Below are positions 55,700 through 64,000 of a DNA stretch of 64,000 bases, in pieces. The stretch's first letter is position 1. Each line of letters starts with the position of its first letter. The position numbers were made by a program, and so were the translations under genes. This stretch comes from Paulownia fortunei (Eukaryota > Streptophyta > Magnoliopsida > Lamiales > Paulowniaceae): contig CM033114.1 of the NCBI GenBank assembly GCA_019321725.1, positions 21,097,797 to 21,161,796 on the forward strand, in the 5' to 3' direction. The notes below the pieces were generated by a model that saw nothing but the letters and a program-made list of their open reading frames with translations, was not told where the DNA came from and searched no databases.

Positions 55700-58376
55700 A
55701 CTCGATATGTTTGTGTGTGTAGTTTGGGATAGTATCCAACTTTTGATCATTTGGTTGAAGTTTAGTTTCAAGATTGCTCTGTTAAGCTCTCTCTTTTTTT
55801 CCTTTCTTTTTTCTTTTCTTTTTTTTTTTTTTTTCGCCTGTTTTTGTGTGGGCAGATACTGGACAAGTGTTTCTGCTTATAATGAAATCAACTTTGTCTT
55901 TGTAACTGTGTTTTCAGTTTTTTTCCAACATAAAAATGTGGTCAGATTTTCTATAATTCTAGGATCCCTATTTTTATTTTCCTTACAATTGGCTCACAGA
56001 CAATATATGATTTGTTCTTAGAATAAGCTATTAGATAATAATTATCATAAAATTTCACTATAAAATATATTTATAATCAATTAAGAACTTGAAAATTCAT
56101 TCATGGATATAATGTCACATAAACTGATACTTGTCGCTGTTGTAGACCTTAATCGCTGTTCTCGCTTCCTCTTGATATCATACAATTTAAAGTTCTGATG
56201 GTAAAGATATATCTATTGCTTAACTTCATTCACATCTATATTGTAGTCATTTCTGCTAAGAGTTAAGTTGATGATTAAGAAATAATGGTATGATATACTT
56301 AATGGAGTCATTTCCTTTCAAGTTGACTTTTTTCTTTTTTCCCACATTTGCCCTAAGGGATGTTACAAGCTCATTTCTTTGTCAAGAATTTATATTTTAA
56401 ACCAATCAGAGGAATTGTTTCCTTGTTTTGGTACCAAAATGATCAGTTCCACCTCACAGAGCTTTTTCTTCTGTGCATAAGTCTTGGGCGGATATGGTGA
56501 AGGTGAATCGGTTGAAAACAGAAGGGGAAGTGCTTAACTATGAGGCTCCTTGGGCTAGGCCTCAAATGTATCAAGCAACAAATTTCCTCATGAAACATAG
56601 ACAAAAACTTTCACATTTAAAAGAGTAGGTAATTTCACAAAAAAATTACACGTATCAAAATCTATGGTTTCATATTTTAAAACTTGAACTCTGCGCCAAT
56701 GAGGTATTGCCGAAGTAATAAGGTTGAAACCTCAACTCCAATTAAGAGGTTTTGAGATTAAGTTTGAGTTTGAGTCTCACCGATGTTGGATACTTGTCTA
56801 TTTACTTATTATAATTAATTAGTCAAGTTGATGATATCTTGATGCAGTGAATGATTTCTTTCCTTTACTGCAGCTTTGATTTACAGTGTACATCTTGATT
56901 TAATGAATGATTTTTTCTTTAATATATATTTTAAATACATGCATTTTTATTGTATTTTAACTAATAAAGTCAGTGATATCTTGAGAATTGTATGAATGAT
57001 GTAACTAATCTTTTCTTTTCAAAAGAGAAAAAAATTTGCCTCTTCAGAGCAAAAAAGAGACTCCTGAAAATTAGCACAAGAAGAGAAACTCCCAATGGTT
57101 AGAAAAAGAACATTTTTTTCGAACTATTTCACACTGTGATCATCAGGGGGTTAATGAAAAAAAATGCAGAAAAAATATAGACAAATTCTGTCATATTTGA
57201 AAAATTAAAATTTTATTTCCGATTCTTGTTACCGACTTCCAAACCATGATATTCGATCATTCAAGAAGGGTCATGGGGTGATTTTAACCAAACTCGATCA
57301 AAATAGAACAACATCCATTTTTTCATACATGCTGTATGCTAGCTGTTGGTGGCTATCTCATTCATGTCCACAAATTGAAATATGGAGCAATTTTTATTTT
57401 TATTTTTATTTTTTCTGTTTTTTTGGCTAAGCGTGAGGAGAAGTTGGTTACCTAGAAATTCCATAGGTAGTACTAGAGAATTTGTCAATTAAACTAATTT
57501 GATAATTGAACATTACAACTAGAGATCATTAACTTGATGAAACATATCAAGATTGATTAATTTGGCATATGAACAAGATTGTTAACAAAATAAATAATTC
57601 AAAAGAGTGACACTAGACAAGTCAAATAGTATCAAATCGACCCAAAACTATTACTATTTACTCATTGGATAAATTATAAAAACTATCATGAAGTTTAGTC
57701 TAATTAATTATAAAAAAAAATCTATTGTCTTTCAAAATTACAAATCCCCTTTAGGTATTATAAATACCCATTAAGTTTTATCTTTATTTTTCAAATGCCC
57801 TCTCAATATGTGCAAATTATAAAATAGAAATAAATATCAATTGGGTATTTGTAATATATAAATTTAGATATTTTTTTTTATAAATAACTTAAACCTCAAT
57901 AGTAATTTTTGTAATTGACCATTTACTTGTTACTATGGGAATTATTGTATCATTTTTTCTTGGTCATTTTCTTCCTTGCAAGGTTAAGAGAGAAAATGTA
58001 TCATTGGCTGGACAAGTAACTTATATTTCGTATGCGATTGAATTATACTTGTCATATAACTTCTTACATCTGTAAATCATATTTGAGTATGAATTTTTTA
58101 GTCAACTTATGTGTAAGGCATATATGTCTTGCATATCCAAACAGTCTCCCATGTCTCATGGGAATTTCATGTATATCATTGCTTATTTGAGGCCAACCAA
58201 TTTGAAAGAATTTCAACTTCAAGAAGTAACGGTCAAGAAACATCAACAACAACAAAACTTCCCCAATAACTTGCAACCATGCATCTTCAACAGAACAACT
58301 GCACACTTTCTCCCTCTGCCATCTCCATCGACTCCAACTCGTTGTTCATTCATCTTGCTACGGAGGAGGACGACGG
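55700..58376. other. intergenic region between C2 genes 1 and 2
   Basis: Contains the 3' UTR of C2 gene 1 with a long pyrimidine tract (55785-55835) and the leader of C2 gene 2 (CAACAACAACAAAACTTCC near 58242). No other gene was identified. Confidence 0.5.
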
Positions 58377-59582
58377 ATGGATCCCACGATCCCCACCCCG
58401 ACCGTCTCCTCCACCGTCACTTCCTCCTCTATCTCTACCCAAGCTCCACCACCCACCCCTCTCCAGCTCCTCGAAATTAGCTTGATATCAGCTCAAGACT
58501 TGACTCCCATCTCCAAATCAATGCGCACTTACGCCGTGGCATGGGTCAACCCAAACCGAAAGCTCACCACCCGAACAGATCAACAGGGCCACACAAACCC
58601 CACATGGAATGACAAGTTCACATTCCGTGTGGACAACCAGTTCCTCATCTCGGACAACGCAGCTATAACCGTGGAGATCTACACAGTTTCATGGTTCCGC
58701 GATGTTCTTGTAGGGACCGTGCGGGTTCTGATCAGTGACCTCCTCGCCCCACCAACCGGAATCCCACTACAAAACCTCCCCAAGAATATGAGATTTGTCG
58801 CGCTCCAGGTCCGTCGCCCGTCGGGAACCCCCCAGGGCATACTCAACATGGGAGTGGCCCTCCTGGACAGCTCCCTGAGAAGCATGCCACTCCAACATAA
58901 TGCAGCCAACCCTCCTGGCGAGAATTTTCGCGATGCAATCGAGAAAAAAGTGAATGCTCTCAGCCTGGAGCAGCACAAAAATGAGTATCAAGAAGATGAA
59001 AAAAAGGAACTAGACAAGAAAATCCATTTCTGGCGCTCGCTGAGCGTGGGATCCGAGGTCAACAATGATGATTTTCCATTGAAAGCTGGATCAGTTTACA
59101 ATGGCTCAGTCATCAACGGATCAGGTTCCATGGTGAATGGCTCAGAATTGTGCTCTGATATCGGGCCCTCAGCCTCAATCGTGGCGGCTGAGCTAGCCAA
59201 GAAGTCGCAACCACCGCCGTGGGCAAAGCGCTCAAACAGAAATGCACAAGCTGAGGAAACAGGCAGCTCAATCCTGGAGGAGCTGACAATTGAAGAAGCC
59301 AAAGCAAAAGGGTACAGAATTAGAACAAATAGAGAGAGGTGGAGAAAGCAGATGTCTGGTAAGCATAATAACATGGACAATTGCGACCAGTCGGACTTAT
59401 CATCGAATTGCAACAGGCATTCCAGGAGGAATTCTGACGGGGGCCTGTTTTCATGTTTCGGAAATGCTTACGGGATCGAGTTCACCATAGTGTGCGGGGC
59501 GAGTAACAATCCAAGCAGTAATAAAACCAGTAATAGCATGAGTAGAAGAAAGAATAAGCCTAGTGAGGCCAATTCAGCTTAA
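58377..59582 (+). CDS. C2-domain protein 2 (plant CaLB/SRC2-like), 401 aa
   Basis: Single-exon paralogue 2.7 kb downstream of C2 gene 1 on the same strand. A Thr/Ser/Pro-rich N-terminus (about 1-27) precedes the C2 domain (about 29-155; LQLLEISLISAQDLTPISKS, NPTWNDKFTFRVD). One Asp is kept at NPTWND, but loop-1 Asp residues are absent. The linker contains NGS repeats (NGSVINGSGSMVNGS), then SIVAAELAKK, GSSILEELTIEEA and a basic segment. The hallmark GLFSCFGNAYGIEFTIVCGA lies at 356-375, followed by a Ser/Asn/Lys-rich tail. The first Met is used because the C2 would otherwise start at its N-terminal strand. No signal peptide or membrane segment. The 3' flank has a duplicate at 45.25-45.55 kb. 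Confidence 0.88.
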   Translation: MDPTIPTPTVSSTVTSSSISTQAPPPTPLQLLEISLISAQDLTPISKSMRTYAVAWVNPNRKLTTRTDQQGHTNPTWNDKFTFRVDNQFLISDNAAITVEIYTVSWFRDVLVGTVRVLISDLLAPPTGIPLQNLPKNMRFVALQVRRPSGTPQGILNMGVALLDSSLRSMPLQHNAANPPGENFRDAIEKKVNALSLEQHKNEYQEDEKKELDKKIHFWRSLSVGSEVNNDDFPLKAGSVYNGSVINGSGSMVNGSELCSDIGPSASIVAAELAKKSQPPPWAKRSNRNAQAEETGSSILEELTIEEAKAKGYRIRTNRERWRKQMSGKHNNMDNCDQSDLSSNCNRHSRRNSDGGLFSCFGNAYGIEFTIVCGASNNPSSNKTSNSMSRRKNKPSEANSA

Positions 59583-61964
59583 CTTATCTATCGTTTTTCC
59601 ATAGATGTTTTCAAATTATTATTATGTTATAATTCTGTAGAGATTGAATTCATTTGAGTTGCTGGCCTTTTCTGTTTTTCCCTTTTTTGGTTGGGAACTT
59701 TCTGTTTAACATGTTCTTGTTTCCAGGTTTTCTCATGTAGTGTAGGGTTTCCATTTTCCCCAAGGGAAAAAATTGGTGGTCTGAAAATGAAAAATGCTAT
59801 ATGTCATTGGCTAATTTTTCACTTTGTTCAGAAAGCATTATTGAATTAATTGCAATGATTACCTACCAAATTGAATTAGGTTATAAAAAAAAAATGAAGG
59901 CTATCAGTGATATATAACATCTCTCTGAAAATATATTAAGTAATTCTAAATATTTCTTGAATTTGCGGTGATCTTTTAGTCTTGCATTGAATTCTTCAAA
60001 ACCATTAACCCCTTCTTCTACGAGTTATATTTTCAAAAGAAAATGGCTAATTTTCTGTACGGATTATGAAATTTTACTCCAAAACGCAGTTTTAAGTGAT
60101 GTTACAACTACACAAATAAGACTTATTTTTGTTGTGGAAAGAACTTATCGATGTTTACCACTGCTCAAACGAAAGACTTTTATGGATGTTTTTTAGCATT
60201 GCTACAATGAACATTAGTTCGTAGCTTAGTTGTAATAGCTCTATAGATGAATCAATTAATAAGCAAATTACTCATTAAATGAATTACGAGATCTTTGGTT
60301 TTGAAAATTATATAATAATCCCTAATCATCTTTTCCTATTCCCTTTTCTCTTTCGTTTCCATGAATGGATGAAAGCCTAATCGACAAATTACTCAATCTA
60401 CTTTACAAGAACTCAATTAGTCAAGGATATCCAAAAATTATTAAAATTCAAAAATAGGATTAAAGATTTATGAATATCCTAATGTTTCTAGAAATATACT
60501 TTTAAAATTATGAAATCGAAAATTTAAAAGACAGCCTAGGTGGCAACTGACTAGGCGCTTGTAACAACAATGCATACATTGAGTTTTCATATCCCTCTTA
60601 TATTCTTGAAAGTTTAATACAATTCCAATTCTTTATTTCAAATTATATTTTATTTTGTATTTCACATTTAATATAAATGTTGATGATTTCCTTTTCTCAA
60701 GGGATTTTTACATCCAATATTTTGTACCATTGATTATTAGTTAAGCAGTGAGTCGGAGCAATAAAATCCAGCCTATTAAATTAAGTAGAATATGAAAAGG
60801 AGTTGGATCCTCTATTACATAATAATACTTTATTCATTTCATATTTTATTTCATTAATATACATATCAACATATTTATTTTTTCCCAAAGCACTTTAATT
60901 TATAATAAACCTTATCTTCAGTAGTGGATAATTTATGCAAAAATTCAATATCATTTGGCTTATTTACGTTGTCTGATTTATTTTAAAATCACATACTTGC
61001 ACAATTTTCTTGGTCCACTCATTATTTTAAATTATTTTGTTGTTGGGATCTGTCAAATTAAATGTGAAACTTTTTCACTTATTATTTTTTATTTTTATTT
61101 TTTTGGTGGACATGCGTCTATGAGAATAAACTAAGACACATCTAGCATTAGAATTTTTTTGAATGATAACTCTTCATTGAAAAATAAAATCAGTGTATTG
61201 TAATATAAAACACAAGATAAATTATTAAATTAAATTAACTGATCTGAATTGAAATCAATAAGATATGAAGTGTTTGACAAAACCTATAATTATCTAGTAT
61301 GAACTGGCCTATCTAGTAAAGATGGTTTCTAGTACGGAACAAAATGTGTTTGGCCAAACTTAACAGCCGAATGTCAAAAATTTTAAAATTTGGACTCGAA
61401 CCAGGACCAGGACCTGATAGGTTAGACTTATTTTATTAATTTAAAAATATTATAAAAATATATTTTAAAAAAATACACTAAAACATTCTGAAAAATATAT
61501 ATTTTTTAAAAAATATCATATATATATATATTAAATTTTTTTTAAAAATTAACTAAACGGTGAGGGTTCGGAATGGAGTAGGTTTGAAAATAAAAATTTT
61601 AAAATTTAAATCTACCCTGAAATAGAGTGAATTCAAATAGGTTCGAGTTTAAACTCACAGTTATTCCTAATTTCTATAAAACAAAGCTGCGACGATGCAG
61701 AAAGCCCAAATTAAGACATAATTAACCATTACATTGAATTCAAGCTGGATTTACATACATGTACTTGGGTTAAAATCCAGAAACCCTCTAAACCTCTCTT
61801 CCTTTTCCGAGTGTTTTCAAATCACAATTCTCTACAGGAAGGGGGAAAAAGAACCAAAACAAAAAGAGAAAGCAAAGAACATGGAAAAATTAAGAATCGC
61901 ACAGCAGGGACAACTATCAACCCACTGTTCCAACTCCATAACAGTTTTCAATGGATATCAAGAT
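59583..61964. other. intergenic region between convergent C2 genes 2 and 3
   Basis: Holds the two convergent 3' flanks. A MITE-like stretch at about 61370-61665 has short inverted ends (ATTTTAAAATTT with GGACTCGAACC / GGTTCGAGTTT). Nothing coding was recognised, apart from the frame at 61734-62237 that lies largely antisense to C2 gene 3 and is rejected. Confidence 0.5.
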
Positions 61965-63188
61965 TCAAGAATATATTTCGGAAATGCTAGTCTTGCTGCT
62001 ACTATAACCCCGAGGCCGACCCTTCCTGCTCCCATTTTTATTAGCACCGCAAACTATTGTAAACTCGCAGCCATACGCATTGCCAAAGCACGTAAACAGG
62101 CCGCTATCGCCATCGTCGTCAGCCGTTTTCCTGCGGCGGTGGTTGCGCTTCTTCTCCCTTCTCTTGCTGTTTTCAAGCCTATGGTACCTTTGATCATATA
62201 TTTGTGGAAGCTCCATCCGCCACCGCTCAATCTTTGATTTCAGCCCTTCCATGCTCGTCTCCTCCACCGTCCAATCCTCCAGCACCGAGCTTCCAGGCTT
62301 CGGCGCCGGCCCGTGCTGCGTGGGATACAGCCCCCACGCCACAGCTGCCGCCACGACAGAGGGCGACGGCCCCACATCCGAGTTGCATACAGATCCATTC
62401 ACCATCGAACCACCATTCACAGCGGAACCGCCGCCATTGACAACTGAACCACCACCGCCATTAACCACTGAACCGCCGCCGCCATTCGCCACGGAACCTT
62501 GAGCATAATATCGTACGGAGCCATTGCACACTGAACCACCCTTTTTATTCTTCCCTCCGCCCTGTTTCCTCGTTAGGTCCGTCTGATCGCTCAGGGATCG
62601 GAATAACTGAATCTTCTTCCCATCTGACGATTGCTTTTTTTCGTTCTCAACTTTTTCCTGATTATTATTTGCCTTGTTTACTTTGTTCTTTTTGTACAAT
62701 TTCTCGCCCATGAGGTCCTGGAATCCAAAAGCAGACGCGCTGATCTCGGTGTAGAGCGGCATGCTGCGCATTGTATTGTCCAAGAGCGAGACGCCCATGT
62801 TCAGAATCCCCTGAGGCCGGCCTGACGCGCGGCGTATCTGAAGCGCCACGAACCGGCGGCTTGAACGCTCCTGGCGGACCGAAGGAGGGATCAGGTTGCT
62901 GATCAATACACTGACGGACCCGACAGGAGTGTCGCGCAGCCATCCCAGCGCGTAGATTTCAATCATCACGAAAGATGTCTCCGAATTCAGAAAGCTGTCG
63001 TCGACCCGGAACACGAACTTGTCGTTCCAGGTGGGGTTGATTTGGCCCTGGTGGTCAATCCCGGTGCGGAGCTTCCGCTCATGGTTGATCCATGTCACGG
63101 CATAAGTGCGCAGATTTTTGGACACAGGCGCCAGGTCCTGCGCTGAGATGATATTCAGCTCCAGGAGCTGGTATGGAACCCGAGACAT
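61965..63188 (-). CDS. C2-domain protein 3 (plant CaLB/SRC2-like), 407 aa
   Basis: Single-exon minus-strand paralogue, convergent with C2 gene 2. C2 domain at about 5-130 (YQLLELNIISAQDLAPVSKN, NPTWNDKFVFRVDD); loop-1 acidic ligands are again missing. A Lys/Asn-rich linker leads to a Gly-Asn repeat (four near units of VVNGGGGS, about residues 225-262). Then come PSVVAAAVAW, GSSVLEDWTVEE, a strongly basic segment (KRREKKRNHRRRK) that could act as a nuclear signal or bind acidic lipids, and the hallmark GLFTCFGNAYGCEFTIVCGA at 363-382. The basic tail contains RKGRPRGY. The GC content is higher than the surroundings and the frame is intact. Confidence 0.88.
   Translation of the reverse strand: MSRVPYQLLELNIISAQDLAPVSKNLRTYAVTWINHERKLRTGIDHQGQINPTWNDKFVFRVDDSFLNSETSFVMIEIYALGWLRDTPVGSVSVLISNLIPPSVRQERSSRRFVALQIRRASGRPQGILNMGVSLLDNTMRSMPLYTEISASAFGFQDLMGEKLYKKNKVNKANNNQEKVENEKKQSSDGKKIQLFRSLSDQTDLTRKQGGGKNKKGGSVCNGSVRYYAQGSVANGGGGSVVNGGGGSVVNGGGSAVNGGSMVNGSVCNSDVGPSPSVVAAAVAWGLYPTQHGPAPKPGSSVLEDWTVEETSMEGLKSKIERWRMELPQIYDQRYHRLENSKRREKKRNHRRRKTADDDGDSGLFTCFGNAYGCEFTIVCGANKNGSRKGRPRGYSSSKTSISEIYS
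62430..62505 (-). repeat. VNGGGGS coding repeat in C2 gene 3
   Basis: Three to four in-frame units of about 27 bp, differing mainly in the length of the GGC/GGT run. They encode Val-Val-Asn-Gly-rich units. Likely length-polymorphic. Confidence 0.75.
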
Positions 63189-64000
63189 TAACGTGAATTA
63201 ATTAACTAATAGATACAATGGGTACCCACTCGTTGTCGGTGGCCGGTGCCAGGACAACGAGCAAGGCGGCCCGATTTGGAGGCACGCAAACTTACGGGAT
63301 CAGAACGATGAAACGCGGGCAGGGATGAAAATCCGATATTCTTCGTGTTTTTCTCCAGGGAATTTTGGGCGTGTGATTAAGTGGCTTGAGTTGATGCTGA
63401 AAGAAAGGTAAAGAAAGTAGTTTTGTTTTCTGGTAAACCAAATATTCAGTTACTCCTGGTGGTAAACCATGTTTTCAGGTTACAGCAGCTGCAACCAGAT
63501 GTTATCATCCTGAACCTCCCACCCCACCCTACCCCATCCTCAACCAACCCGAGCCAGAGAAAATGAAGTTAAGCTTAATGTGGAACGCTCAATATAGGCA
63601 AATATTTTCTTCTTTATACTCTTCAACGAAATATTAAATTTGAACACTAATCATGAGGATTGAGAAAAATTGTGATATAGTGCATGATGAATTTGGTAAC
63701 TTAAATCTTTTTTTTTTTTGTGTTATAATGGAATTTTGTCATTACTTTGAGAAGAATAATTGATCGAGAAAACTTATATCTAATTCATAAAGTCTTAGTG
63801 ATTATATCAGGATTAATATTTCTGACGAGTGTGTATGCAGTCTCTTAGCTGCATATGCATGAGTTTGTGGTGCACTAAAAAGCAAGAATGGAAAAGATAT
63901 TATTCTCAGAAAATTCTGATTCAAATTCAATTTTAAAAAAATTATGCTTTTAGATGAGATGCACGTTTATTTTACTCTCCCTCCTTGAGCAATAAAAAGT
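63189..64000. other. upstream region of C2 gene 3
   Basis: Probable promoter and leader of C2 gene 3, with a C-rich stretch at 63515-63545 (CCCACCCCACCCTACCCC). No further gene was seen to the window end. Confidence 0.5.

Noticed and set aside
55692..56021. 109-codon frame after C2 gene 1
   Set aside because: Phe/Leu/Ser-rich translation of a pyrimidine tract in the 3' UTR; not a gene.
61734..62502. Plus-strand frames opposite C2 gene 3 (167, 78 and 83 codons)
   Set aside because: Antisense shadows of a GC-rich coding exon. Proline- and threonine-rich translations are what the reverse of Gly/Asn/Val codons gives; no domain.

Overview
This window is nuclear DNA from a eudicot plant. The intergenic sequence is AT-rich and repeat-laden, genes have spliceosomal introns, and the protein families are plant-specific: DUF26/Gnk2 plasmodesmal receptors, coiled-coil NLR immune receptors and plant C2-domain proteins. 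The RPP8/RPP13-like and late-blight R1-like NLR types suggest an asterid, possibly Lamiales. That placement is inference; nothing in the sequence names a species.

Layout. 0-6 kb is gene-poor: a tRNA-derived SINE and a decayed non-autonomous LTR element with a ~48-bp tandem array. 6.1-7.3 kb holds a complete three-exon PDLP-like gene. 8.2-9.3 kb has two foldback elements. 9.7-43.9 kb is a tandem array of four related CC-NB-LRR genes, all on the + strand and all built on one plan, with a phase-1 intron between kinase-2 and RNBS-B. NLR1 is intact (906 aa, 4.25-kb intron full of repeats). NLR2 and NLR3 are pseudogenes. NLR4 is almost intact, with one frameshift and a repeated C-terminal tail cut by a nonsense change. 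Between NLR3 and NLR4 (31.9-35 kb) lie a broken Myb/SANT-like gene and an acidic-tailed hypothetical gene, both on the minus strand. At 47.6-50.2 kb an unrelated R1-like NLR (NLR5) lies on the minus strand with a terminal frameshift. From 54.6 to 63.2 kb are three paralogous C2-domain genes (+, +, -) that share a distinctive C-terminal motif.

How the parts relate. PDLP genes sit near C2/CaLB-type genes in Arabidopsis (my recollection: PDLP2 and PDLP3 with At1g04540 and At2g33320). The window therefore looks like an old PDLP-C2 block split by ~47 kb of NLR duplications, pseudogenes and transposons. A duplicated piece of C2-gene 3' flank at 45.25-45.55 kb supports mixing between the two gene sets. 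NLR1 and perhaps NLR4 and NLR5 may act in intracellular pathogen sensing; the PDLP in plasmodesmal control; the C2 proteins probably at membranes.

No CRISPR array, bacterial operon, rRNA gene or tRNA gene was seen. No wholly new system stands out. The strongest leads are the split PDLP-C2 block, the C2-family C-terminal motif, the altered MHD motif of NLR1, the repeated tail of NLR4, and several foldback elements or SINEs with clear target-site duplications.
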